This document shows positions 1-5,259 of a stretch of 5,813 nucleotides of DNA, piece after piece. The stretch's first letter is position 1. Each line of letters opens with the position of its first letter. Made by a program: the position numbers and the translations under genes. Origin of the DNA: an uncultured Eubacteriales bacterium. Lineage in GTDB: Bacteria; Bacillota; Clostridia; Oscillospirales; Oscillospiraceae. Under the pieces are notes generated by a model. It ran no database searches. It was given only the letters and a program-made list of their open reading frames with translations, and had not been told where the DNA came from. Location: NCBI GenBank assembly GCA_900555795.1, contig USMP01000100.1, positions 1 to 5,813 of the forward strand, written 5' to 3'.

Positions 1-189
1 CTGGCCGCCGCGCTTGGTGTAGCGGGTCATGGCGATACGGGCAGCCTCGATCTGATTGCTGGTGATCCACGCGGGCTCGGTAGCCACCAGGCCGAACTCA
101 CCATAGGTGATGGTGTTGCCTCTCATGGCCTTGCCGGTGAGGCGGCCGCGATGGACTCTGCGGTATTTGACTCTCTTAGGCAGAAGCAT
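1..189 (-). CDS. rplP: 50S ribosomal protein L16, N-terminal part (cut by window edge)
   Basis: Only the first 63 codons are present; the gene continues beyond position 1. The protein begins [16 protein letters not shown] and continues with [16 protein letters not shown] and the helix [13 protein letters not shown], which match the start of bacterial L16. L16 is a 50S protein that contacts both 5S and 23S rRNA near the A-site tRNA and is a late assembly factor. Its ATG shares one base with the TAA of rpsC (TAATG at 191-187). An AAGGAGG ribosome binding site at 199-205 lies inside the last rpsC codons, 9 nt from the start, so translation is probably coupled to rpsC. The conserved C-terminal half, where the hydroxylated arginine of some species lies, is not visible. 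Confidence 0.97.
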   Translation of the reverse strand, partial: MLLPKRVKYRRVHRGRLTGKAMRGNTITYGEFGLVATEPAWITSNQIEAARIAMTRYTKRGGQ

Positions 190-1055
190 TACTGAGCGCC
201 TCCTTCTTTCTTCTCAGGGCGGGGGCCGCGGTTGTCATTGCTGCGGTTGAAGGTACCCTGGCCATCGCGGCGAGGGCCGCGGTTATCATTGTTGCGGTTA
301 AAGCCGCCGCGGTTGTCGCGGTTGAAGCCGCCCGGACGGCGGTCGCCATCCCGGCGGGGACGGCGCTCCCGGCGCTCCTCATAGGGCTTGGAGGTGTCCA
401 TGGTGCGGGGAGTGGTCCGCAGGGTCTGGCTGAGGATCTCACCCTTGTAGATCCACACCTTCACGCCGATGCGGCCAAAGGTGGTCTTGGCCTCCGCAAA
501 GCCGTACTCAATGTCGGCACGGATGGTCTGCAGGGGGATGGTTCCCTCGTGATAATGCTCGCTGCCGGCAATCTCACGGCCACCCAGGCGGCCGGAGCAG
601 TTGCACTTGATGCCCTTGGCGCCGGCCCGCATGGCCCGGCCCATGGCGTTCTTCATAGCCCGGCGGTGGGAGATACGCTTCTCCAGCTGCTGGGCAACAT
701 TCTCCGCCACCAGCTGCGCGTTCATATCGGGGTTGCGCACCTCGATGATGTTCAGCTTGGTGGGCTTGCCGATCATTTTTTCCACGGCCTGGCGGGTCTC
801 CTCAATGGCCTTGCCGTCCTTGCCGATGACCACGCCCGGGCGGGCGCAGTGCAGGAAGACGGTCACGCCTCCGTTGGAGCGCTCGATCTCCACCTTGGGC
901 ACACCGGCGCCGTACAGGGCCTGCTTCAGGTAGTCGCGGATCTTCTTGTCCTCGACAAGCAGGTCGCCCACCTTCTCACTGCTGGCATACCAACGGGAAT
1001 CCCAGTCCTTGATGACGCCCACGCGCATGCCGTGGGGATTCACTTTCTGTCCCAT
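189..1055 (-). CDS. rpsC: 30S ribosomal protein S3 with long Arg/Gly/Asn-rich C-terminal tail
   Basis: This 288-residue protein starts [15 protein letters not shown], as S3 proteins do. It has a type II KH domain with the RNA-binding loop GKDG at residues 78-81. A basic RRAMK follows at 131-135; Arg131, Arg132 and Lys135 match the E. coli residues at the mRNA entry tunnel tied to ribosomal helicase activity. The core closes with SGRLGG (154-159) and VWIYKGE (200-206). E. coli S3 has about 233 residues and B. subtilis about 218. Here residues from about 215 form a low-complexity tail with three copies of an FNR..NRG motif, at 244-251, 252-261 and 269-278. S3 sits at the 30S solvent side where mRNA enters, so the tail could lie close to incoming mRNA; that is inference. 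A GGGAGGAG site at 1063-1070 precedes the ATG, and the gap to rplV is 15 nt. Confidence 0.98.
   Translation of the reverse strand: MGQKVNPHGMRVGVIKDWDSRWYASSEKVGDLLVEDKKIRDYLKQALYGAGVPKVEIERSNGGVTVFLHCARPGVVIGKDGKAIEETRQAVEKMIGKPTKLNIIEVRNPDMNAQLVAENVAQQLEKRISHRRAMKNAMGRAMRAGAKGIKCNCSGRLGGREIAGSEHYHEGTIPLQTIRADIEYGFAEAKTTFGRIGVKVWIYKGEILSQTLRTTPRTMDTSKPYEERRERRPRRDGDRRPGGFNRDNRGGFNRNNDNRGPRRDGQGTFNRSNDNRGPRPEKKEGGAQ
199..205 (-). promoter_or_regulatory. Ribosome binding site for rplP inside the rpsC 3' end
   Basis: AAGGAGG on the minus strand lies 9 nt before the rplP ATG and forms part of the rpsC codons for Glu-Gly-Gly. With the TAATG overlap, this supports translational coupling between S3 and L16. 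Confidence 0.8.
222..326 (-). repeat. In-frame repeats encoding the S3 tail (FNR..NRG motif)
   Basis: Two 30-base units, at 222-251 and 273-302, encode [10 protein letters not shown] and [10 protein letters not shown]. They differ at only three bases, two of them synonymous, and are offset by 51 bp (17 codons). A shorter related unit at 303-326 encodes FNRDNRGG. The near-identity at DNA level suggests recent duplication by slippage or unequal recombination within rpsC, so unit number may vary between strains. Confidence 0.85.
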
Positions 1056-1070
1056 AAACTGTCTCCTCCC

Positions 1071-1406
1071 TTAAGCCTTTTCCGCGACCGCCAGGGTCAC
1101 GTGAGAAGTTCTCTTGTTGATCCGATAGGCGCGGCCCTGGGCCCGGGGCATCACTCTCTTGAGGATAGGGCCGGGGGTGGCAAAAACCTGGGACACGTAG
1201 AGTTTCTCCACATCCATGTTGAAGTTGTTCTCGGCGTTGGCCACGGCGCTCTTCAGCAGCTTCACCATCGGCTCAGAAGCAGCCTTGGGGGTCTGCATGA
1301 GGATGGCCATGGCGGCGCCCACATCCTTGCCGCGGATCAGATCGGCAACGATCTGAACCTTGCGGGGAGAGATGCGGAGATATTTCAAATAAGCTTTGGC
1401 TTCCAT
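1071..1406 (-). CDS. rplV: 50S ribosomal protein L22
   Basis: L22 is an early-assembling 50S protein that touches all 23S rRNA domains and sends a long beta-hairpin into the exit tunnel. From the chosen start ([16 protein letters not shown]) the protein has 111 residues. The motif ISPRK at 12-16, the helix VADLIRGK and the hairpin loop around 79-93 ([15 protein letters not shown]) are typical, followed by INKRTSHVT. Loop changes in this family are known to affect macrolide response; nothing abnormal is seen. An in-frame ATG four codons upstream (1418) directly abuts the ribosome binding site with no spacer, so the ATG at 1406 is preferred; B. subtilis L22 likewise starts MQAKA. The gap to rpsS is 21 nt. 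Confidence 0.97.
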   Translation of the reverse strand: MEAKAYLKYLRISPRKVQIVADLIRGKDVGAAMAILMQTPKAASEPMVKLLKSAVANAENNFNMDVEKLYVSQVFATPGPILKRVMPRAQGRAYRINKRTSHVTLAVAEKA

Positions 1407-1418
1407 AGTATTCTGCAT

Positions 1419-1426
1419 CCTCCTTT
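1419..1426 (-). promoter_or_regulatory. Ribosome binding site that decides the rplV start
   Basis: The minus strand reads AAAGGAGG here. It ends right at an upstream in-frame ATG (1418), giving zero spacing, while the ATG at 1406 lies 12 nt away. The downstream ATG is therefore the plausible start, although 12 nt is slightly long. Confidence 0.7.
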
Positions 1427-1427
1427 A

Positions 1428-1691
1428 TTACTTGCCCTTGGTGTGACCGCGGAAGGTCCGGGTGGGGGCAAACTCACCCAGCTTGTGACCCACCATATCC
1501 TCCTGGATGTAGACGGGCACATGCTTGCGGCCGTCGTGGACGGCGATGGTGTGGCCGACGAAGGCGGGGAAGATGGTGGAACTGCGGCTCCAGGTCTTCA
1601 GAACCTTCTTCTCGCCCTTGCTGTTCATCTCTTCGACCCGCTTGAGAAGCTCAGGGGCAACATACGGGCCTTTTTTAATCGATCTGCTCAT
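1428..1691 (-). CDS. rpsS: 30S ribosomal protein S19
   Basis: S19 is a 30S head protein that pairs with S13, contacts the A-site finger bridge and binds 16S rRNA. The 87-residue sequence begins [11 protein letters not shown] and carries the family signatures [10 protein letters not shown] (33-42), [12 protein letters not shown] and [18 protein letters not shown]. It ends at GHTKGK, about five residues shorter than the 92-residue E. coli protein, which has a longer lysine-rich tail; the missing residues lie in the flexible C-terminus. A GGGAGG site lies 9 nt before the ATG at 1691. The gap from rplB is 15 nt. Confidence 0.98.
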   Translation of the reverse strand: MSRSIKKGPYVAPELLKRVEEMNSKGEKKVLKTWSRSSTIFPAFVGHTIAVHDGRKHVPVYIQEDMVGHKLGEFAPTRTFRGHTKGK

Positions 1692-1706
1692 ATTCTCTTG
1701 CCTCCC

Positions 1707-2543
1707 TTACTTCTCATTCCGACGCTTGACAATGAACTTGTCAGTCGGGTTCTTGGTCTTCCGGGTCTTGTAGCCCAGAGCCGGCTTACCCCAGGGGGTA
1801 ACAGGGCCGGGACGGCCAACAGGGCTCTTGCCCTCGCCGCCGCCGTGGGGGTGGTCGTTGGGGTTCATGACGCTGCCGCGGACGGTGGGACGCCAGCCCA
1901 TGTGCCGCTTGCGGCCGGCCTTGCCGATCTGGATGTTCTCGTGATCCAGATTGCCCACCTGGCCGATGGTGGCCATGCAGTTGGTGCGGACAATGCGCAC
2001 CTCGCCGGAGGGCATACGGATCTGGGCGTCGCCGCCCTCCTTAGCCATCAGCTGGGCAGCGGTACCGGCGGAGCGGACCAGCTGGCCGCCCTTGCCGGGA
2101 TGCATCTCAATGTTGTGGATCACGGTACCAACGGGAATGTTGGCGATGGGGAGGGCGTTGCCGGGCTTGATGTCGGCAGCGGCGGAGGAGAGGACCTTGT
2201 CCCCGGCGGCCAGGCCGTGGGGGGCCAAGATATAGCGGCGCTCGCCGTCCTCATACTCCAGCAGCGCGATGTTGGCGCTGCGGTTGGGATCATACTCCAG
2301 GCGCAGAACCGTGGCACTCATATCCACCTTGTCCCGCTTGAAGTCGATGATGCGGTACTTGCGCTTGGTGCCGCCGCCCCGATGGCGGACGGTGATGCGG
2401 CCGTAGCTGTTGCGGCCGGCGTTCTTCTTCAGCACCTCGGTCAGGCTTGCCTCGGGCTTGGCCTTCTTGTCGATGCCCTCGAAGGCGCTCACCGTCATGT
2501 GGCGGCGGGAGGGCGTCGTGGGCTTATAAGTCTTGATAGCCAT
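1707..2543 (-). CDS. rplB: 50S ribosomal protein L2
   Basis: L2 is among the most conserved 50S proteins. It is needed for subunit association and lies beside the peptidyl-transferase centre. This copy has 278 residues. It shows the N-terminal RNA-binding region with [19 protein letters not shown] (53-71), the SH3-like core with [12 protein letters not shown], and the C-terminal signature [14 protein letters not shown] (225-238). His231 probably equals the conserved histidine (His229 in E. coli) studied for peptidyl-transfer. The end TDKFIVKRR is also standard. The AAGGAGG site at 2554-2560 lies 10 nt before the ATG and overlaps the rplW stop codon (TAAGGAGG). No anomaly is seen. Confidence 0.99.
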   Translation of the reverse strand: MAIKTYKPTTPSRRHMTVSAFEGIDKKAKPEASLTEVLKKNAGRNSYGRITVRHRGGGTKRKYRIIDFKRDKVDMSATVLRLEYDPNRSANIALLEYEDGERRYILAPHGLAAGDKVLSSAAADIKPGNALPIANIPVGTVIHNIEMHPGKGGQLVRSAGTAAQLMAKEGGDAQIRMPSGEVRIVRTNCMATIGQVGNLDHENIQIGKAGRKRHMGWRPTVRGSVMNPNDHPHGGGEGKSPVGRPGPVTPWGKPALGYKTRKTKNPTDKFIVKRRNEK

Positions 2544-2558
2544 TGTTCGTTATCCTCC

Positions 2559-2852
2559 TTACACCATGCCTTCGAAGAACTCGATGGTCTTGGAGTCCTC
2601 GGTCAGCTGGACAATGGCCTTTTTCCAGTCCTTGGTCCGGCCGGGACGGGCGGCGCCCATGCGCTTGGCCTTGCCGGGGACGTTCATGGTGTTGACCTTG
2701 GCGACCTTCACGCCGAAGATCTCCTCCACAGCCTTCTTGATTTCGATCTTGCCGGCGGTGGGGGCGACTTCAAACACATACTTCTTCTCGGCAGCACCGG
2801 CCATGGAGCGCTCGGTGATGACGGGACGAATGATGATATCATAAGAGATCAT
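2559..2852 (-). CDS. rplW: 50S ribosomal protein L23
   Basis: L23 sits at the mouth of the polypeptide exit tunnel and is the docking site for trigger factor and the signal recognition particle. This copy has 97 residues, starts [16 protein letters not shown], and shows the [16 protein letters not shown] helix and the basic [16 protein letters not shown] loop. Glu14 in ITERS aligns with the E. coli glutamate (Glu18) that contacts trigger factor. The open frame extends further upstream, but that part overlaps rplD and does not resemble L23. The ATG at 2852 shares a base with the rplD stop (TAATG) and has a good ribosome binding site, so it is the start. Confidence 0.98.
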   Translation of the reverse strand: MISYDIIIRPVITERSMAGAAEKKYVFEVAPTAGKIEIKKAVEEIFGVKVAKVNTMNVPGKAKRMGAARPGRTKDWKKAIVQLTEDSKTIEFFEGMV

Positions 2853-3475
2853 TACGCGTACACCTCCTCGATAGTGGCGAGGGCGGCCTGATCGATCACC
2901 AGGTACTTGGCGTTGACGAGATCGTAAACGCTCAGGTTGTTGCCGGCGGTGGTCAGGACACCGGGGATGTTGCGGGCGCTCTTGACCACGACGTCGCTGA
3001 CACCATTGGTCACGACGACGGCCTTGCCGTCGCACTTCACGGCGTCCAGGAAGCCGCGGAAGGCCTTGGTCTTGATGGCGTCCATGGCAATGGAGTCCAC
3101 CACGATGATCTTGCCCTCGCTGGCCTTGGCGGACAGCACGCTCTTCAGCGCCAGCCGCTTCACCTTCTTATTGAGGACGTAGCTGTAGCTGCGGGGCTTG
3201 GGGGCGAACACAATGCCGCCGTGGGTCCACTGGGGAGCCCGGGTGCTGCCCTGACGGGCGTGACCGGTGCCCTTCTGACGCCAGGGCTTTCTACCGCCGC
3301 CGGAAACCTCGGCGCGGGTGAGAGCACTCTGGGTGCCCTGTCTGCAGTTGGCCAGGTGATTTTTCACCACTTCATGCACAACGTGCATATTGGGCTCGAT
3401 GCCGAAGATACCGGCATTCAGTTCTACTTCGCCGACCTCGCTGCCGGCCATGTTCAAAACTTTGATCGTAGACAT
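2852..3475 (-). CDS. rplD: 50S ribosomal protein L4
   Basis: L4 is a 50S primary rRNA binder with a loop reaching into the exit tunnel. In E. coli it also represses the S10 operon by binding the leader. From the ATG at 3475 the protein has 207 residues, the same length as B. subtilis L4. The tunnel-loop signature [19 protein letters not shown] lies at about 59-77, followed by PRSYSY and the C-terminal SARNIPGV and NAKYLVI segments. A GTG three codons upstream (3484) is in frame, but it is only one or two bases from the ribosome binding site, so the ATG is preferred. The gap to rplC is 20 nt. Whether this L4 regulates its own operon cannot be read from the protein sequence. Confidence 0.98.
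   Translation of the reverse strand: MSTIKVLNMAGSEVGEVELNAGIFGIEPNMHVVHEVVKNHLANCRQGTQSALTRAEVSGGGRKPWRQKGTGHARQGSTRAPQWTHGGIVFAPKPRSYSYVLNKKVKRLALKSVLSAKASEGKIIVVDSIAMDAIKTKAFRGFLDAVKCDGKAVVVTNGVSDVVVKSARNIPGVLTTAGNNLSVYDLVNAKYLVIDQAALATIEEVYA
2863..2868 (-). promoter_or_regulatory. Ribosome binding site for rplW inside the rplD 3' end
   Basis: AGGAGG, 10 nt before the rplW ATG, is part of the final rplD codons (Glu-Glu-Val). Together with the one-base stop/start overlap it implies translational coupling of L4 and L23. Confidence 0.8.
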
Positions 3476-3484
3476 TTTCAGCAC

Positions 3485-3490
3485 TCTCCT
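3485..3490 (-). promoter_or_regulatory. Ribosome binding site that decides the rplD start
   Basis: AGGAGA (within AAAGGAGA) lies 9 nt before the ATG at 3475 but directly against the in-frame GTG at 3484. The normal spacing favours the ATG. Confidence 0.7.
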
Positions 3491-3495
3491 TTCCC

Positions 3496-4224
3496 TTACT
3501 TATTACGCGCAGAGGCCTTCTGGGGATTGACGCGGGCGGAAGCCTTCTGGGGATTGGCGCTGATGCCGGCGGCCTCGCCCTTCTTCTCGACAATGGTCTT
3601 GGCGGTGCTGCGGATCGTCACCAGGCCGCCCTTGGGGCCGGGCACCGCGCCGCGGACCACGATCATATTCAGTTCGCTGTCCACCTTCACCACGTCCAGG
3701 TTCATGATGGTCACCTGGTCAACGCCCATGTGGCCGGCCATCTTCTTGCCCTTGAAAATCCGGGAGGGGTCCGTGCCGGAGCCCATGGACCCGGACTGAC
3801 GGCCCACAGGGCCGGTGCCGTGGGTGTGCTTCAGGGTGGCCACGCCGAAGCGCTTGACCGCGCCGGCGTACCCGTGGCCCTTGCTGACGCCGGTGATGTC
3901 CACATGGTCGCCCACGGCAAAGGCGTCGGCTTTCACCACGTCGCCCACGTTCATCTCGGCGGCCTTGCTCAGCTTGAACTCTTTCAGATGCTTCTTCAGA
4001 GGCACGCCGGCCTTGGCCAGGTGGCCCTGCTCAGGCTTGCTCAGCTTACGCTCGGGGATATCCTCGTAGCCCAGCTGCACAGCCGTGTAACCGTCCTTCT
4101 CGGCGGTCTTTTTCTGCACCACGACACAGGGACCGGCCTCAATCACAGTAACCGGGATCACCTTGCCGTCGGCGTCAAAAATCTGGCTCATGCCGACTTT
4201 CTTGCCGATGATCGCTTTCTCCAT
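3496..4224 (-). CDS. rplC: 50S ribosomal protein L3 with repeated C-terminal extension
   Basis: L3 is an early 50S assembly protein whose central extension approaches the peptidyl-transferase centre. The 242-residue product starts [16 protein letters not shown] and carries [16 protein letters not shown] (25-40), [13 protein letters not shown] (113-125) and the finger region [24 protein letters not shown] (144-167). The core ends near [11 protein letters not shown] (199-209). B. subtilis L3 has 209 residues and ends about here, so this protein carries some 32 extra residues. They include a tandem 9-residue repeat, ANPQKASAR then VNPQKASAR (223-240), followed by NK. An AAAAGGAGA site lies about 9 nt before the ATG. 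The gene is separated from rpsJ by an exceptional 281-nt spacer. Confidence 0.98.
   Translation of the reverse strand: MEKAIIGKKVGMSQIFDADGKVIPVTVIEAGPCVVVQKKTAEKDGYTAVQLGYEDIPERKLSKPEQGHLAKAGVPLKKHLKEFKLSKAAEMNVGDVVKADAFAVGDHVDITGVSKGHGYAGAVKRFGVATLKHTHGTGPVGRQSGSMGSGTDPSRIFKGKKMAGHMGVDQVTIMNLDVVKVDSELNMIVVRGAVPGPKGGLVTIRSTAKTIVEKKGEAAGISANPQKASARVNPQKASARNK
3505..3558 (-). repeat. 27-bp tandem duplication at the 3' end of rplC
   Basis: Two adjacent 27-bp units, 3505-3531 and 3532-3558, encode VNPQKASAR and ANPQKASAR. They share an identical stretch CCTTCTGGGGATTG (plus strand) and differ at scattered bases, mostly synonymous. The units stay in frame and sit past the conserved L3 core, which fits a tolerated slippage duplication. 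Confidence 0.9.
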
Positions 4225-4348
4225 TTTGTATGTCTCCTTTTCAGGTTATTGGTCGGCGCAGTTGCGGGCATTGGCTCCCCCATTGCTGCGGCGACATGAC
4301 CCCGTCCGCCTCACGCAAGTCGGCGAACTGATGGGTAACAAAATTATT

Positions 4349-4374
4349 TCAAAAATGCGCTGGCGCATTTTTGA
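4349..4374 (-). repeat. Perfect 12-bp inverted repeat, 2-base centre
   Basis: The arms TCAAAAATGCGC and GCGCATTTTTGA flank TG. As RNA the loop would open to about four bases. On the minus strand the second arm supplies AUUUUU, followed by GAAAUAAUUUUG, so it partly resembles an intrinsic terminator. The GC-rich inner and A/T outer arms also fit a short palindromic repeat element. Confidence 0.8.
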
Positions 4375-4388
4375 GAGGGGCTCGGCCT

Positions 4389-4403
4389 GCCGGGCGCGCC
4401 GGC
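4389..4403 (-). repeat. GC-only inverted repeat in the rpsJ-rplC spacer
   Basis: The arms GCCGG and CCGGC flank GCGCG. The hairpin is short but GC-rich, and it lies between the two longer inverted repeats of the same spacer. Confidence 0.5.
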
Positions 4404-4424
4404 GCCTGCAAACCGAAAGGCGGC

Positions 4425-4448
4425 TTTTGGGGCAACATGTCCCCAAAA
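4425..4448 (-). repeat. 8-bp inverted repeat TTTTGGGG/CCCCAAAA
   Basis: The arms are perfect with an 8-base loop. A weaker outer pairing of CGAAA (4414-4418) with TTTCG (4453-4457) could extend it to a larger imperfect hairpin. No following U-tract is seen on the minus strand. Confidence 0.65.
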
Positions 4449-4467
4449 ACGATTTCGCTCCGGTTTC

Positions 4468-4481
4468 GCCGCCTGGGCGGC
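4468..4481 (-). repeat. 6-bp GC inverted repeat after rpsJ
   Basis: GCCGCC and GGCGGC flank TG, the same two-base centre as the repeat at 4349-4374. It begins 24 nt past the rpsJ stop and is not followed by a U-tract, so it is not a standard terminator. Confidence 0.5.
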
Positions 4482-4505
4482 AGAACCCCGGGCACTTTTC
4501 CCGCT

Positions 4506-4814
4506 TTAGAGTTTGATCTCGATCTCCACGCCGGCGGGCAGTTCCAGGCTCATCAGGGCCTCCACAGTCTTGGGGGTGGAGTTGGTGATGTCGATCAGGC
4601 GCTTATGGGTGCGGCGCTCAAACTGCTCACGGCTGTCCTTATACTTATGGACGGCCCGCAGGATGGTAACCACTTCCCGCTTGGTGGGCAGGGGGATGGG
4701 GCCGGAAACAGTGGCACCGTTGCGCTTGGCAGTCTCCACAATCTTCTCGGCGGACTGGTCGATGACCTGGTGGTCATAGGCCTTCAGGCGGATGCGAATC
4801 ATTTCTTTAGCCAT
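4506..4814 (-). CDS. rpsJ: 30S ribosomal protein S10 (NusE)
   Basis: S10 is a 30S head protein and also, as NusE, binds NusB at boxA RNA in transcription antitermination and links RNA polymerase to the ribosome through NusG. The 102-residue product ([19 protein letters not shown]) is the same length as in B. subtilis. It contains the central loop with [18 protein letters not shown] (37-54), then [21 protein letters not shown] (56-76) and the C-terminal [11 protein letters not shown]. The frame is open nine codons further upstream, but those residues (MYKLWRNKH) are not S10-like and GGAGG at 4824-4828 is correctly spaced for the ATG at 4814. It is the first gene of the operon, behind a long leader. 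Confidence 0.98.
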   Translation of the reverse strand: MAKEMIRIRLKAYDHQVIDQSAEKIVETAKRNGATVSGPIPLPTKREVVTILRAVHKYKDSREQFERRTHKRLIDITNSTPKTVEALMSLELPAGVEIEIKL

Positions 4815-4823
4815 GTGTTTGTT

Positions 4824-4828
4824 CCTCC
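4824..4828 (-). promoter_or_regulatory. Ribosome binding site that decides the rpsJ start
   Basis: GGAGG lies 9 nt before the ATG at 4814 and inside the spurious N-terminal extension of the open frame. A 10-base palindrome TTTGTACAAA sits just upstream at 4833-4842 and could affect access to the site. Confidence 0.8.
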
Positions 4829-4917
4829 ATAATTTGTACAAAGCAATTTCTACAATCCTTACTCTGTACGGCGAGAAGTTCTTACCGCTTATCCGTGCGT
4901 ATCATTCCTGCTCATAG

Positions 4918-4942
4918 AAAATACCGGCGCAAAAGGCCGGTA
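4918..4942 (-). terminator. Terminator-like hairpin in the S10 leader
   Basis: The minus strand reads TACCGGC, loop CTTTTGC, then GCCGGTA and TTTTC. The 7-bp perfect stem followed by UAUUUUCU resembles a modest intrinsic terminator about 100 nt before the rpsJ start. Its short U-tract fits a conditional, leaky site better than a strong one. Confidence 0.5.
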
Positions 4943-5027
4943 CTTGCCCATGGCACGGCGATCTACGCCGCGGAAAGGACATTCTCAGCCGCCCGATTAT
5001 CGGACATACTCCGCGGAAGTTACCGGC
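4936..5027 (-). promoter_or_regulatory. Possible antiterminator domain in the S10 leader
   Basis: The outer arms 5027-5018 and 4945-4936 pair with one bulge. The inner stem 5016-5010 with 4974-4968 stacks almost directly on the outer helix. Forming this domain would occupy the first arm of the terminator hairpin at 4942-4922. The pairing was found by eye; folding energies were not computed. Confidence 0.45.
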
Positions 5028-5103
5028 GAAGCCGCAATCTCCCGCATCATCGCAGTTCCCGCGCGGGGCATCCAAGCATGGCAAGCCCAGCACAAGCTTG
5101 ATT

Positions 5104-5132
5104 ATCATACCGTATCCGGTTGAAAATGTCAA
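5104..5132 (-). promoter_or_regulatory. Housekeeping sigma promoter of the S10 operon
   Basis: A perfect TTGACA (-35, 5132-5127) and TATGAT (-10, 5109-5104; five of six consensus bases) are separated by exactly 17 bp. The AT-rich, A/T-tract sequence just upstream (5133-5160) resembles an UP element. Transcription would start near 5097 and read toward rpsJ. The spacer contains ACCGGATACGGT, whose ends are complementary; that may be chance. Confidence 0.85.
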
Positions 5133-5182
5133 GTAAAATTTCTCTCTTTTTCATAAAAATCTTAAGAGAACTTTGGAGACTC

Positions 5183-5245
5183 TGCCGGGGCCCGGCAAAG
5201 CGGCGCCGCCGAAGGGGGAGTCCCCTTCGGCGGCGCTGCCGGTTT
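5183..5245 (-). terminator. Large hairpin cluster after the GH25 gene, probable terminator
   Basis: A perfect 15-bp inverted repeat with a 4-base loop lies at 5203-5217 and 5222-5236 (arm GCGCCGCCGAAGGGG). It begins 24 nt past the lysozyme stop codon. An outer CCGGCA (5243-5238) could pair with TGCCGG (5197-5192), and a second palindrome TGCCGGG-G-CCCGGCA (5183-5197) competes for that segment. No long U-tract follows directly, only CUUU on the minus strand, so termination is likely but not certain. It would insulate the ribosomal operon from upstream transcription. Confidence 0.6.
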
Positions 5246-5259
5246 ATAGAAATACTATA

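Larger units (their letters stand above)
4225..4505 (-). other. Long hairpin-rich spacer between rpsJ and rplC
   Basis: These 281 nt separate two genes that are usually almost adjacent; the other junctions in this operon measure 21 nt or less. No convincing gene is present. A 66-codon minus-strand frame (4446-4246) exists but is Arg/Cys/Ser-rich, lacks a family resemblance and is probably chance. The stretch holds at least four inverted repeats (4349-4374, 4389-4403, 4425-4448, 4468-4481) and a repeated GTCGGCG (4252-4258 and 4319-4325). The rplC ribosome binding site lies at 4234-4241. It could be an inserted dispersed repeat, an internal attenuator or RNA-processing site, or a small RNA; the sequence does not decide between these. 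Confidence 0.6.
4815..5097 (-). promoter_or_regulatory. Long untranslated leader of the S10 operon, candidate attenuator
   Basis: From the predicted start near 5097 to the rpsJ ATG lie about 280 nt with no credible gene. In RNA order, GCCGGUA (5027-5021) can pair with UACCGGC (4942-4936). One bulged base allows a further CUU/AAG, for about ten pairs. This helix would enclose a CCGCGGA/UCCGCGG stem (5016-5010 with 4974-4968), which itself holds a small hairpin at 5003-4993. The same UACCGGC can instead pair with the next GCCGGUA (4928-4922) to make a terminator-like hairpin. A CGGCG/CGCCG hairpin (4970-4956) competes with the inner stem. E. coli controls this operon through L4 and its leader; the structure here is read from the bases, and any ligand is unknown. 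Confidence 0.6.

Noticed and set aside
549..2891. A 780-codon plus-strand open frame antisense to rpsC, rplV, rpsS, rplB, rplW and part of rplD
   Set aside because: It runs opposite six certain ribosomal protein genes, crosses their boundaries, has a low-complexity Leu/Ala/Gly/His composition and no recognisable domain. Its openness follows from GC-rich codon choice on the real strand.
3221..4299. Plus-strand open frames antisense to rplD and rplC (3221-3799 and 3730-4299)
   Set aside because: They are antisense to conserved genes, lack family resemblance and have shadow-type composition.
4246..4446. A 66-codon minus-strand frame in the rpsJ-rplC spacer
   Set aside because: The product is rich in Arg, Cys and Ser and spans two inverted repeats. 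I see no clear ribosome binding site and it resembles nothing I know. If the spacer is a dispersed repeat, this would be a by-product.
4225..4505. An insertion sequence or intron between rpsJ and rplC
   Set aside because: There is no transposase or reverse transcriptase fragment, no obvious matching terminal inverted repeats at the spacer ends and no clear target-site duplication.
4902..5097. A leader peptide controlling attenuation by ribosome stalling
   Set aside because: I looked for a short frame with a ribosome binding site and a run of regulatory codons before the terminator-like hairpin and found none, so a protein- or RNA-mediated switch is more plausible.
4902..5132. A 76-codon minus-strand frame across the S10 promoter and leader
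   Set aside because: Its start lies in the -35 region, upstream of the predicted transcription start, and the peptide has no recognisable features, so it would not be translated from this promoter.
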